This document shows, one piece after another, positions 29,274 to 38,643 of a DNA stretch of 64,000 bases. Under the pieces are notes generated by a model that had not been told where the DNA came from, searched no databases, and was given only the letters and a program-made list of their open reading frames with translations. Position 1 is the stretch's first letter, and every line of letters begins with the position of its first letter. The stretch covers positions 62,001-126,000 of the forward strand of contig NC_015680.1 in NCBI RefSeq assembly GCF_000215995.1, given 5' to 3'. The translations under genes were made by a program, and so were the position numbers. The stretch comes from Pyrococcus yayanosii CH1 (GTDB lineage Archaea; Methanobacteriota_B; Thermococci; Thermococcales; Thermococcaceae).

Positions 29274-30311
29274 ATGGTGGACTGGGCCCTTATGCAACGG
29301 GTTATAGAGGCTCCTGGAGTTTCAGGCTACGAGCACCTCGGCATAAGGGACCTGGTGGTTGACATCCTCAAGGAGGTTGCGGACGAGGTCAAGGTGGACA
29401 AGCTAGGTAACGTAATCGCAAGGTTCAAGGGATCTTCTCCAAAGGTCATGGTTTCCGCGCATATGGACAAGATAGGCGTCATGGTGAACCACATAGACAA
29501 AGACGGCTACCTCCACATCGTCCCGGTAGGCGGCGTCCTCCCTCAGACGCTAGTCGCCCAGCGCATACGCTTCTTCACAGAAAAGGGAGAGCGCTACGGA
29601 GTCGTTGGTGTTGTGCCACCTCACCTCAGAAAGCCCGAGGAGAGGAACAAGTCTGTTGACTGGGACGCGATAGTGGTGGATATTGGCGCTGGGAGCAAGG
29701 AAGAGGCTGAAGAGATGGGCTTCCGCATTGGAACCGTTGGTGAGTTTGCCCCCGCTTTCACACGGCTGAGCGAGCACCGCTTTGCTACGCCCTATCTCGA
29801 CGACCGCATCTGCCTCTACGCCATGATTGAGACCGCTAGGAGCCTCGGGGAGCACGAGGCTGACATATATTTTGTGGCGAGCGTTCAGGAGGAGGTTGGG
29901 CTGAGGGGAGCCCGCGTGGCCTCCTATGCTATCAACCCGGAGATAGGCATAGCTATGGACGTCACCTTCGCGAAGCAGCCGGGCGATAAGGGGAAGATAG
30001 TACCGGAGCTGGGTAAGGGACCCGTCATGGACGTGGGCCCGAACATAAACCCGAAGCTTAGGGCCTTCGCTGATGAAGTTGCCAAGAAGCACGACATACC
30101 TCTTCAGGTGGAGCCTAGCCCAAGGCCCACCGGCACGGATGCCAACGTCATGCAGATAAACAGGGAGGGTGTTGCCATCGCCGTGCTCAGCATACCCATC
30201 CGCTACATGCACTCCCAGGTCGAGCTGGCCGACGCGAGGGACGTCGATAACACGATAAAGCTCGCGAAGGCTCTCCTCGAGGAGCTCAGGCCCATGGACC
30301 TGACGCCGTGA
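29274..30311 (+). CDS. M42 family metallo-aminopeptidase, TET3 type
   Basis: A 345-aa peptidase of the tetrahedral TET family. Metal ligands and catalytic acids are recognisable: His63 in [16 protein letters not shown], Asp in [14 protein letters not shown], Glu-Glu in [14 protein letters not shown], Asp in [10 protein letters not shown], and the late His in [11 protein letters not shown]. It reads very like P. horikoshii TET3, which trims basic N-termini of peptides. The start at 29274 follows GGAGGTGGTTCCC. TATA-like sequences lie at 29200-29235. Its stop overlaps the archaemetzincin start. Confidence 0.93.
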   Translation: MVDWALMQRVIEAPGVSGYEHLGIRDLVVDILKEVADEVKVDKLGNVIARFKGSSPKVMVSAHMDKIGVMVNHIDKDGYLHIVPVGGVLPQTLVAQRIRFFTEKGERYGVVGVVPPHLRKPEERNKSVDWDAIVVDIGAGSKEEAEEMGFRIGTVGEFAPAFTRLSEHRFATPYLDDRICLYAMIETARSLGEHEADIYFVASVQEEVGLRGARVASYAINPEIGIAMDVTFAKQPGDKGKIVPELGKGPVMDVGPNINPKLRAFADEVAKKHDIPLQVEPSPRPTGTDANVMQINREGVAIAVLSIPIRYMHSQVELADARDVDNTIKLAKALLEELRPMDLTP

Positions 30312-30865
30312 TGGTTATGATACTCGTCGTCCCAATTGGAGGGACGCGGGCCGTCGCCAAAGAGATCGCGGCCCGTGTCTCCTCCTTCTACTCCCCTTTT
30401 GGCATCAAGGTCGAGGTTCACCCGGGAATTCCTGTGGACACATTCCTCCGCTTCTACGACCCCTTCCGGGGTCAGTTCCTCGGGAGGGGCTTCCTGCCCG
30501 AGCTGTCTCGGCTCTGCTCCTACTGCTCGGCCATCCTTGGCGTGGTCGACCTCGACCTCTATGAGCCAGGGCTCAACTTCATCTTCGGTCTCGCCAATTC
30601 ATCTTTAAGGGCCGCCGTCATTGCCCTTCCACGCCTTCGGCCCGAATTCTACGGCCTTGCTCCCGACGAAAAGCTCTTCATCGAGAGGGCCGTTAAGGAG
30701 GCAATGCATGAGCTGGGTCACGTCTTCGACCTCGGCCATTGTCCGAATCCGAGATGCGTCATGCACTTCTCGAACTCCATACTGGACACGGACGCCAAGG
30801 GCTGGCTCTACTGCGAAAGGTGTTTAAGCCTTCTGAAGAAAAGGCTCTCGATGGGCCATGTTTGA
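30311..30865 (+). CDS. amzA: Archaemetzincin metalloprotease (first of two)
   Basis: A 184-aa zincin. HELGHVFDLGHCPNPRCVMHF (about 133-153) is the archaemetzincin signature HExxHxxxGxxHC-x4-CxM. Two further Cys (CERC) complete the structural zinc site of the family. Substrates of archaemetzincins are unknown. It starts at 30311 ([11 protein letters not shown]), overlapping the TGA of the M42 peptidase, so the two proteolysis genes are coupled. ATG at 30317 is the alternative. It overlaps the CYTH gene by 8 nt. Confidence 0.9.
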   Translation: MVMILVVPIGGTRAVAKEIAARVSSFYSPFGIKVEVHPGIPVDTFLRFYDPFRGQFLGRGFLPELSRLCSYCSAILGVVDLDLYEPGLNFIFGLANSSLRAAVIALPRLRPEFYGLAPDEKLFIERAVKEAMHELGHVFDLGHCPNPRCVMHFSNSILDTDAKGWLYCERCLSLLKKRLSMGHV

Positions 30866-31409
30866 GGTCGAGCTTAAGGGTTACGCCGACGATGAAATAT
30901 TCGAGCGGGTGAGGGAGAGGTTCGAATTTATGCGTCGAGAAGTCCACGAGGACATCTACTATCAGCACCCCTGCAAGGACTTCTCCAAGACTGACGAGGC
31001 CCTGAGGATAAGGATAAAGCGGTTCAATGGACACTTTGAGGCCTTTCTAACCTACAAGGGTCCAAAGATAGAACTCACCTCCAAGACCAGGCTTGAAATT
31101 GAGGTTCAGATAGACGATGTGGACAAGTATTCGCAACTCCTTGAAGCCCTGGGCTTCCGCGAGGTGCTGACGGTCGTGAAGACGAGAGAAAAGTACTACG
31201 TGGAGAAGGGGATAACGATAACACTCGACGAGGTCGAGGGCCTTGGGAAGTTCGTGGAGATAGAGACACTCGTTAAGAGCCAGGAGGAAATAGGGGATGC
31301 CGTGAAGAAGTTGAGGAAAATATTGGAGGAGCTCGGCGTCACAAAACTGGAGAGACGCTCCTACCTTGAGCTCCTCCTAGAAACTTCTCAAAAAGTTCCA
31401 CGTACTTGA
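30858..31409 (+). CDS. CYTH domain protein (CyaB-like triphosphate tunnel enzyme)
   Basis: A 183-aa protein of the CYTH superfamily. It starts MFEVELKGYA, the ExExK equivalent being EVELK, and has LRIRIKRFNG, FLTYKGPKI, RLEIEVQIDD and KKREKYY-like RTREKYYVEKG strands lining the tunnel, with ITLDEVEGLGKFVEIE. Family members are class IV adenylate cyclases or triphosphatases; activity here is unknown. It is the third gene of a tight operon with the M42 peptidase and archaemetzincin. Its 3' end overlaps the convergent cysteine-synthase-like gene by 71 bp. Confidence 0.87.
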   Translation: MFEVELKGYADDEIFERVRERFEFMRREVHEDIYYQHPCKDFSKTDEALRIRIKRFNGHFEAFLTYKGPKIELTSKTRLEIEVQIDDVDKYSQLLEALGFREVLTVVKTREKYYVEKGITITLDEVEGLGKFVEIETLVKSQEEIGDAVKKLRKILEELGVTKLERRSYLELLLETSQKVPRT

Positions 31410-32242
31410 AGCCGTCGTCCGGGAATATCAGGACCACCGTTCCCTCCGGCCTCGTCATCTCGTAGGCCTTCACAACTGCCCCAGAGCTCATCCCTATGAG
31501 CAGGCCGTCTCCCCTAGCCACTTTTACGACGCCCTCAAAGGCCTCCTTGGCAGTAACCTCGACGACCTCGTCAATCTCAACCTCCGATATCCACTTGGGG
31601 CCCGTTTCGAGCCTCTTTATTCCCGGTATACTCTCTCCCTCTGCCGGGACAACGCCGATAATCCTCGTCCCGTAGCGCTCCCTGAAGTACTTGGAGAGGG
31701 CCGCTATATGTCCGGACGTCCCTATGCCAGCTACTATGGCGTCGGCCTCTTTCCCTATGCTTTTCAACTGCTCCTCGAGCTCCTTTGCAGTTCCGTAATA
31801 GTGAGCCTCGAAGTTCGCGTCGTTCTCAAATTGGTTTAGATTTACTGCACCTTCCCTCGCCGCCTCCTCCTTTACGAACTCGACGAAGGCCCTGTCTATG
31901 GTCTCGAAGTCCGTCCTGACTATTTCGGCGCCAAAGATCCTTATGAGGACCTCCGTGGCCTTCGGTGTCGGCTTCGGTAGGTAGGCTTTAAACCTGTGGC
32001 CAAGAACCGCCGAAAGGGCTGCCATCGCGATTCCAACATTGCCAGAGCTGGCCTCATAGAGCCTCGTTCTCTTTCTGATATCCTTCATCATGTTGAAAAC
32101 TGGCCTGTCTTTTATGCTCCTGCTGAAGGGATTGAAGAACTCAAGCTTCGCAAAATACATCCCCCCTCAGAGCTCTCAGCTTAACGAGGGGCGTTGGTTT
32201 ATACTTTTCGAATAATTCTAGGGTGTTTGAAAACACATTCAT
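31339..32242 (-). pseudogene. Cysteine-synthase-like PLP enzyme with an apparent frameshift
   Basis: The N-terminal piece starts at ATG 32242 after GGTGA (MNVFSNTLELFEKYKPTPLV, then KLRALRG) and then leaves frame. The main piece continues as YFAKLEFFNPFSRSIKDRPV. The break falls exactly at a run of six G (complement of 32161-32166); with five G the two halves join without loss. The body has the PLP lysine (SRSIKDRP), the SSGNVGIA substrate loop, and GIGTSGHIAAL for the phosphate. Family members make cysteine from O-acetyl- or O-phosphoserine. The break may be a real mutation, a slippery site, or a sequencing error. Confidence 0.8.
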
Positions 32243-32286
32243 AGTTCTTTCACCGACTAATTCAGTGTGGAGAAGCTTTAACTTCT

Positions 32287-33474
32287 TTATGATTCCGGCA
32301 AATTCTCCGAAAGAAGCGCGAGTCCTAGGCTTAGTAGTCCCATCGCGATGACGGGGGCGAGTATCCACCACCAGTTACTTCCGTACAGCACGCCTTCCCT
32401 CATAACTTCTATCAAATAGCTACCCCAGTTCACTCCGGGTGAAAGACCAAAGAATCCCAAAATTGAAATCTGGGATATAGTTCTTGCTATAATAAAAGTT
32501 ACATGCCTCGCCGAAAATTCAAGAACAGGTTTGATGATGTACTTTCTAATGATCCAGGCTTCACTTGCCCCTAAAGCTAAGCCAGCCCTTGTGTACTCCA
32601 TCGCCTTTTCCTTAAGGGTGATCATTTTTATTGACTTTGCAAACCTTCCAAACGTTAGTATTGTGAAAATTAAGACAAAATCCAAAGTTGAAACGTTGAC
32701 GTTGTATCCGATCCCCTGTGTCGAGACTAGCCAAACAAGGACTACAAAGAAGGGTGGCATTGGAATCGCGGCTAGAACTTCAAGAATTAAGTCCATCCCC
32801 CTAATGTAAGCTGATATAATGCCTAGTGTTATTCCGAAAATTAACGTTAGTCCGCTTATAAGGAGGGAGAGAATTATCGTGTTGTTCATCCCAGCAACGA
32901 AGCCTACCCACATATCCCTCCCATATCTGTCAGTGCCAAGGAGCCCGTAACAATTCCCTTTAATCTCTAACCTTATATGTTGGTCGACCTCAATTCTGAA
33001 TATGTATTCGCCCTTCAAGACATCAAAATCTTCGGTAGAGAAGAGCAAGAAAGTTGCCGTTTTTAGAACTGCTTTTTCAGGTGGAATATCAAGCTGGGAA
33101 ACTATTGCATGCTTTGCATAAATGTTCAATGAGAGTCTTTCTTTCTTAGATGGAACTTTGAAAGTTACTTTTTTCCCATCTGGCCTTATTATGGTTATCA
33201 AGCTGCCCTTTGGAACGTCATAAAAAACAACGTCGTTAGGCCAGTCGGTGTATTTATGCACGTATCTAACTTCTCTAATTCCTTCCAACTTTAGGTCTCT
33301 TGTTTTGTCATAAAGGTAACATAGCCAGTTGGGATACGCGGATTTTGGATTGTCAACTCAGTAATTTCCGTTATTCCAGTTTCTGATGTCTTCACTCTTG
33401 ACTGATAGATTAGAAAACACGACGAATATCGTGAAGAGTGCTAAGATACCAAGGCCTAACCTTCTACTGCCCAT
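32287..33474 (-). pseudogene. Oligopeptide/dipeptide ABC permease (OppC/DppC type) with an internal TGA
   Basis: The frame starts at ATG 33474 (MGSRRLGLGILALFTIFVVF), 1 nt after the upstream permease stop, and stays open except for one TGA at 33358-33360: NWNNGNY-stop-VDNPKSAYPNW. The position is where Trp is expected, so a single TGG-to-TGA change explains it. After the stop come a periplasmic-like domain, then LLGTDRYGRDMWVGFV and the permease core with the EAA-like loop EYTRAGLALGASEAWIIRKY. Without readthrough the product is 38 residues. AT-rich like its partner. Confidence 0.8.
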
Positions 33475-33475
33475 T

Positions 33476-34465
33476 TTAACTCACCCTGGGATCTAGGATG
33501 CCTCTTATCGTCTCCAGCAGTATGGAAATTAAGAATAGAATTGTCATTATAGTTAACGTAACGACGAAAAACAAGTGATAATTAAACCGAACTATTACTC
33601 CATAGGGGGGCACTATTTCCCTAACAAAACTCTGCTTTAGAAGCGATCCAAGTCCTCCAAGTCCAAAAAGCACGTCAATTGCCACAAAATCTGTAAACAG
33701 CTCTCCAAACTTTTGGAAGCTGAAGGAACTAAGTGTTATTGCAATGTTTCTCAATACGTGCTTCCGCACTATTCTTTCTGGTAATCCTTTGGCTCTATCC
33801 GCTAGCGTGTAAGGCATAGTCAATTCCTTTGGAGCTTCGTATGAAACGAAGTTGGCTATCTCCCATACGTAAATGAGGACTAGCGTTGTCACAGGCAGAA
33901 CATATCTTGTTAATGAAGGTGCACTTATCGCAATATCAGAGATTGAGAGGATCTTAAGTTTTGTCACAAAAATGAGTATTAGTACAACCCCCACCCACCA
34001 TGAGGGTACTCCGGTAAAGAATCTAGCCATGACACCTATAGCTTTGCTCCTAAGGAATTTAAGACCTAGGAAAGTTCCTATTAGCAATGCAATGCAAAAA
34101 GATCCTGCCATTATGCCCAAGCTTACTAGAATAGCCCTACTTAGATCTAAATTTGGTGTGTTCTTAAGGTACAACTTGGATCTCCTTAGCATTCCGAGGC
34201 CAACTAAGATTATGTTATTGCTTTTGCTAACCCTTGATAGCAGGAGCCTATAGTAATACTCTTCTGGAGATATGTTCTCTTTGCTTGCGTTCTCAACTAA
34301 TTCCCGATAGAAATTTTGATTCGTGACTTTTATATAATCAACAGCCTCATTTGCGTATATTCTACTGATTTTCATTCCCACAGCTCCGGCGATTATTATC
34401 ATTAGGAGGAATAGCGTGAGGTATATCCCACTTATCTTTAGGATTTTCTCCGCTGATATGCCCAT
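33476..34465 (-). CDS. Oligopeptide/dipeptide ABC permease (OppB/DppB type)
   Basis: A 329-aa membrane protein with an N-terminal helix (ISGIYLTLFLLMIIIAGAV), an external loop of about 80 residues, then five membrane helices. The ABC permease EAA loop is MPYTLADRAKGLPERIVRKHVLRN, and the family's end ILLETIRGILDPRVS is present. It follows an EcfA-like ATPase whose last 28 nt it overlaps, and precedes the broken OppC-like gene. No Opp ATPases or binding protein are adjacent. The gene is clearly AT-richer than the EcfA gene, suggesting the permease pair arrived separately. Confidence 0.85.
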   Translation of the reverse strand: MGISAEKILKISGIYLTLFLLMIIIAGAVGMKISRIYANEAVDYIKVTNQNFYRELVENASKENISPEEYYYRLLLSRVSKSNNIILVGLGMLRRSKLYLKNTPNLDLSRAILVSLGIMAGSFCIALLIGTFLGLKFLRSKAIGVMARFFTGVPSWWVGVVLILIFVTKLKILSISDIAISAPSLTRYVLPVTTLVLIYVWEIANFVSYEAPKELTMPYTLADRAKGLPERIVRKHVLRNIAITLSSFSFQKFGELFTDFVAIDVLFGLGGLGSLLKQSFVREIVPPYGVIVRFNYHLFFVVTLTIMTILFLISILLETIRGILDPRVS

Positions 34466-35289
34466 CTCAACACCTCCACAATTCTCTCTCTATCGAAGAT
34501 AATTTTATCTGTTAGCCCCATCCTCTTAAGCTCATAACTAATTTTAATCCTTGCCGGTATCCTCACTCCAATATTTTCCAGTACTTCAACATTTTCGAAG
34601 ACCTCTTCTGGCTTACCCTCCATAAGAATCCTCCCATTATCGAAGACAATTATTCTGTCGGCGTACTCGAGAAGGTATTCCGTGTTGTGTTCCACGAGGA
34701 TGACCGTAATCTTCTCCTCCCTATTGAGTAAGGCAATAAGACTGAGGACTTCCTTCCTCCCAAGAGGGTCAAGCTGGGCCGTTGGCTCATCGAGGACGAG
34801 AACCTTCGGCTTCATAACAAGCACGCTGGCGATGGCGAGCCTCTGCTTCTCCCCCCCACTGAGGTTCGGTGGAAATTCGTGCCTTTTGGCCCAGAGTCCC
34901 ACGAGCTTGAGAGTCCATCTTATCCTCCTCTCCATTTCCTCCCTTTCAATCCCGAGATTCTCGAGGGCAAAAGCAACCTCATCCTCCACCGTCATGTTGA
35001 AAAGCTGGGCGTCGGGGTTCTGGAGAACGAGGCCGACTCTCGTCGATAAGGTGGCGACGCTGTGCTCTCGAGTATTGAGGCCGTCCACGTAGACGTTCCC
35101 CCTGAACTCTCCCTTAATCGAGTGGGGGATTATCCCGTTGAGAGTCAGGCAGAAGGTTGACTTTCCGCTCCCACTCGGTCCCACTATCCCGACGAACTCC
35201 CCCTTTCTCACGGCCATACTGATGCCCCGAAGGGAGGGCTCGGGGCTGTGGGCATAGCGGAAGCTCACGTTTTCGACCTCGATTATCAT
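34438..35289 (-). CDS. ecfA: Energy-coupling factor ATPase (EcfA type)
   Basis: A 283-aa ABC ATPase of the ECF/CbiO group. Walker A is VGPSGSGKSTFCLTLNG, the Q-loop LVLQNPDAQLF is diagnostic of ECF ATPases, the signature is NLSGGEKQRLAIASVL, Walker B is VLVLDEPTAQLDP, and the H-loop is VILVEHN. ECF modules need EcfT and an S component. Neither adjoins it; an S component is at 18.6 kb. It begins with a 4-nt overlap on the stop of trkH and runs into OppB-like permease by 28 nt. Confidence 0.9.
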   Translation of the reverse strand: MIIEVENVSFRYAHSPEPSLRGISMAVRKGEFVGIVGPSGSGKSTFCLTLNGIIPHSIKGEFRGNVYVDGLNTREHSVATLSTRVGLVLQNPDAQLFNMTVEDEVAFALENLGIEREEMERRIRWTLKLVGLWAKRHEFPPNLSGGEKQRLAIASVLVMKPKVLVLDEPTAQLDPLGRKEVLSLIALLNREEKITVILVEHNTEYLLEYADRIIVFDNGRILMEGKPEEVFENVEVLENIGVRIPARIKISYELKRMGLTDKIIFDRERIVEVLRWAYQRRKS

Positions 35290-36773
35290 CTCTTGAACAC
35301 CCTTGGCAGGATCATGGCTAGGCCCACCACGAACACGAGCGTCGAGAATATCTCAAGTCTACCAATCCACATGAGAACTATAAGGAGGATCTTGACATCC
35401 ACGGGAAGTGCGGGGGAGGTTATTCCCACGCTGAGACCGACGTTGCCTATAGCCGAGGCAGTTTCAAAGAAGGAGTTGGCAAATCCTTCTCCCAACCTGA
35501 GCATTATATAAAGGGTTCCGAGGACGAGGAAAGCGAAGTATGTCATGGTGAAGCTGAGCACCTCCTGAACTTCCTCCTCCGAGAATTCGTAGTCGGCAAC
35601 TCTCCTCTTTATTACGGCCCCCTTTGGCAGTATTGCCTGCTGTATCGTCCATTTGAGGCTCTGAAAAGTTATGACGATCCTGATAAGCTTTATCCCACCC
35701 GCCGTGCTTCCTGCACCTCCGCCTATCACCATCAGCAGGCCGATGAGAACCTTTGCAACCTCAGGATAGGAGGAAAGGTCATCTATGCTAAAGCCTGTGC
35801 ACGTGATAGCTGAGACGGCGTGAAATATGGCTTCCCTCAGGGCGGTTATGGGATTTAGATTTCCAAACCGATAAAGGGAGTAAACCATGGCCGGTATTAT
35901 CATGCCGAGGAAGTAGAACATGTACTTGACCTGGATGTCCTTGAAGAACTCCTTGAGGGAGCGGTTCTTGAAAACCCTATAGTGGACGGTGAAGTTAGTT
36001 GCGCCAAGTATCATCAGGAATATTGTGATCGTCTCTATGGCGAGAGAATTGAAGTAGCCTATGCTGAGATCGTGGGTGCTCATACCACCCGTTCCAAGGC
36101 CCGTCATGGAGTGCAGGAGCGCGTCAAAGGGGGACATTCCGTTCAGGTAGTAGAGGTAAGCGCCGACGAGCGTCAGGACGGCGTATATCTTAACGATTAT
36201 CTTCGCGGTATTGGCAAGGTTGGGAAGTATGCGCTCGCTCCTAGCCTCGGCCCTGTAGAGGCGGGCGGCGGCCACACCCGGCCGGATGAGTATCGTGAGG
36301 GCCACGAGTATTATGCCTATGCCGCCGAGCCACTGCATCCAGGCCCTCCAGAAGAGGAGAATGTGAGGTTTGCTCTCAAGGTTGCTCATCATGGTAAGGC
36401 CCGTGCCCGTCCATGCGCTCATCGTCTCGAAGTAGGAGTCCACGAAGCTCATCTTAGCTATCTTCATGAAGGGTAGGACGCTGACGAAGGAAGCGAAGAG
36501 CCAGACGAAAGCTGATGCAATCATGGCCTGCCTCAGGTTCACGTCCTCGACCTTCTCGATGTGCCAGGAAAGGAGGCTTCCAAGAAGTATGCTACCAACG
36601 CCGGGCCCGATATAATAGGGGGCGAAGTCTATCTCCTCCGGATAGAACCATAATATGAGCACAGGGACGAGGTAGGCTACCCCAATGCCCTGCAGAAGGG
36701 CCCCTATCAGGTTCCTTATGACGAAGATGTCATCGGAGACGTTTATAAAGCGGCCGAGTCTGAGCTTGGCCAT
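35286..36773 (-). CDS. trkH: TrkH/KtrB-type potassium transporter subunit
   Basis: A 495-aa membrane protein with the four membrane-pore-membrane repeats of K+ uptake subunits. Filter-like loops are visible at SAWTGTGLTMM, TGLGTGGMSTHD, SAITCTGFSIDDL and ASAIGNVGLSVG. Gly in each repeat is the selectivity residue. It needs a TrkA-type RCK regulator, which is not adjacent. It is first in the operon trkH-ecfA-oppB-oppC. The start MAKLRLGRF follows a region with TATA-like TTTTTATTGG near 36800. Confidence 0.92.
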   Translation of the reverse strand: MAKLRLGRFINVSDDIFVIRNLIGALLQGIGVAYLVPVLILWFYPEEIDFAPYYIGPGVGSILLGSLLSWHIEKVEDVNLRQAMIASAFVWLFASFVSVLPFMKIAKMSFVDSYFETMSAWTGTGLTMMSNLESKPHILLFWRAWMQWLGGIGIILVALTILIRPGVAAARLYRAEARSERILPNLANTAKIIVKIYAVLTLVGAYLYYLNGMSPFDALLHSMTGLGTGGMSTHDLSIGYFNSLAIETITIFLMILGATNFTVHYRVFKNRSLKEFFKDIQVKYMFYFLGMIIPAMVYSLYRFGNLNPITALREAIFHAVSAITCTGFSIDDLSSYPEVAKVLIGLLMVIGGGAGSTAGGIKLIRIVITFQSLKWTIQQAILPKGAVIKRRVADYEFSEEEVQEVLSFTMTYFAFLVLGTLYIMLRLGEGFANSFFETASAIGNVGLSVGITSPALPVDVKILLIVLMWIGRLEIFSTLVFVVGLAMILPRVFKR

Positions 36774-36819
36774 GGCTCCCGGCCGTTATATTCTGGCCCC
36801 CAATAAAAAGGTTTTTCCC

Positions 36820-38127
36820 TTAGCGAGAGGAAGGGACCGTTTTATGCATCCCTATCAGTGCCTCAAGAATCTTATCCTCCCCTCCGGGCAGGACGAGGGG
36901 CCTTGATATATGCTTCCTTGCGTCGGGCGGAACTTCGTAGATTTTCTTTTCCAAATCACGTGGCATCTCAACTGGTATGAGCTTCTTGGGCATCCTATGG
37001 CCACACTTCTTGCACTTTAGGTAATCTCCCTTGCTCTTCATTGTGCCTCCGCAACTGGGGCATTTTGGCTTCCTGTACTCGATTTTGGGTGCGAGCTTAA
37101 CAGGATAAAACTTCTCGAGGTTGAGCGTCAGAACGCCGTCGTGCTCTTTCACTCCACCGGCGGCGATTATCTCGTCCCCCGGTAGAAGCTTCCGCACGAA
37201 GTTCCTGAACTTCTTCGTGGGCTCGAAGGCCGCCACCCTTATCCTGCCGGTCTCGTCCTCCAGCTCGAAGAATACGTGGCGGCCCTTCTCCCAGTAGGGC
37301 TTGACAACTATCCCTCTGACGACGGCGCTGTCGTAGGGTTTCAGCTCGCCGATTTTTTTGAAGGTTAGGTGGTCGTCCGTACCCTGATTTGTCCTGTAGA
37401 GCTGGTAAAGCGCTACGGGCTCCTCGAAGCGGACTATCTCAAAGGCCTGAAGGACCTTGCCAGCATCGATGCCCCTGATGCCGACTAGAACGGGATCCTT
37501 GCCGTGCGGCGCTATGAGGACACTCCGCTTGTAGGGATCAACGTTGTCGTAGGTGAAGGGGTAGAAGAGACGATCCATCTCGAAGACGCTCTCTCTGTCA
37601 ACCTTCCTCGGCGTCCCCCAGTTCTCAGGCTTCCTGTACGCGAGAAGCTCGTAGGTAAAGTGCTTGAAGGGGTATGCGATGGCGGCGAGGGCCCCTACGA
37701 TGCCGCGGCCGAGCTTGAACTTGAAGTATTCAGCTCCTGCCCTTCTCGCGGCTTCCTCCGCTTCCTCAACCGTCACGTGCTCCCTAAGGGCCCTAAGGGA
37801 GAACTCCCTCAGCTCCTCTGGAATTTCACCCTCGAGGAAGACCACGCCGGGGTTCGTGTTCTCATCTTCTAAATCCGCGAGTTGATTCACGTAGAAGAGC
37901 ACGATGTCCTTGATCTCTGGGATTAATTCCTCTTCGACCTCGAAGGTCATAGCAACCGCGCCGTTGCCGCGCGTCTTGTAGGGAACGTTTGGGTTTAGCC
38001 GGATTAGGCGGGGCAGGTCTAGGGGCTCCCCTAACCGGGACAGCTCCCGGTAGAGTAGCGCGCCGATGTAGGTGGTGCACATCCCCTTTGGCGAGTCCGT
38101 ATCATCGATGCCTATGTGGAGCTTCAT
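36820..38127 (-). CDS. tiaS: tRNA(Ile2) 2-agmatinylcytidine synthetase
   Basis: A 435-aa enzyme that modifies the wobble C34 of tRNA-Ile with agmatine so that it reads AUA. The kinase-like N-terminus is [20 protein letters not shown] central domain has [16 protein letters not shown]. An OB-fold ([20 protein letters not shown]) follows, and a C-terminal zinc ribbon [20 protein letters not shown] binds the acceptor stem. All parts are present. TATA GGCTTTTAAACC lies near 38163-38174. Confidence 0.95.
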   Translation of the reverse strand: MKLHIGIDDTDSPKGMCTTYIGALLYRELSRLGEPLDLPRLIRLNPNVPYKTRGNGAVAMTFEVEEELIPEIKDIVLFYVNQLADLEDENTNPGVVFLEGEIPEELREFSLRALREHVTVEEAEEAARRAGAEYFKFKLGRGIVGALAAIAYPFKHFTYELLAYRKPENWGTPRKVDRESVFEMDRLFYPFTYDNVDPYKRSVLIAPHGKDPVLVGIRGIDAGKVLQAFEIVRFEEPVALYQLYRTNQGTDDHLTFKKIGELKPYDSAVVRGIVVKPYWEKGRHVFFELEDETGRIRVAAFEPTKKFRNFVRKLLPGDEIIAAGGVKEHDGVLTLNLEKFYPVKLAPKIEYRKPKCPSCGGTMKSKGDYLKCKKCGHRMPKKLIPVEMPRDLEKKIYEVPPDARKHISRPLVLPGGEDKILEALIGMHKTVPSSR

Positions 38128-38129
38128 TT

Positions 38130-38640
38130 CTCTCCCTCTAGGAGCTTTATTTCCTACATCAGGGGTTTAAAAGCCTTCTTAATGTTCTCAAGCCTTACGA
38201 CATCAATTCAGCTTCCCGAAGGATATCGGGCCGGCGGGCGTTTTATGCCTCGAAACTCGTGGATTCCCATGAGTGCTTTAATAGGCATAATCTTCACTTC
38301 CAGAGATTTGGAGGGGAGGCTATGATAAGGCTCCGTCCCCATAATTTTCGGAACCAGTGCTAGGGCCGCAGGAATCGCCACGGTGCTGGTAAGCAGGAGG
38401 GGATGGATTCCCCTCGTGACCGCAAAGAGCATGAGCCGCCGGAACAGCCTGGTGTTCTGGCTGAGTTCGGGCTCATAATGATGATGCTTTATTACCCTCA
38501 AGATATTCGCCTTCATCTGCCTCTCCGCTCCTCGTCTCGGAGTTCGCCTTCAAGAGATCCCGGTGGTTAGACCAGGCCCTCTTTGCCAGCGTCATAACGG
38601 TTTCAATGCTGACGGCTCTGACAACACCGCCGTTCTTTAA
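38130..38640 (+). other. About 500 bp without a supportable gene; decayed sequence
   Basis: Apart from the tiaS promoter at 38163-38174, nothing here forms a convincing gene. The reverse strand has a 102-codon open frame (38208-38516) with a hydrophobic stretch LMLFAVTRGIHPLLLTSTVA, and a second partly open piece (38473-38640) reading HVLKNGGVVRAVSIETVMTL. Neither has a ribosome binding site or known family, and both may be remnants of one lost membrane protein. The region abuts the truncated 5' end of mfnA. Confidence 0.4.
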
Positions 38641-38643
38641 GAC

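Noticed and set aside
33358-33360. Selenocysteine or programmed readthrough at the TGA
   Set aside because: Thermococcales have no known selenocysteine system, the site replaces a Trp, and no SECIS-like hairpin was seen.
38208-38516. A 102-codon minus-strand frame as a gene
   Set aside because: It has no ribosome site, no recognisable family, and lies in decayed sequence beside truncated mfnA.
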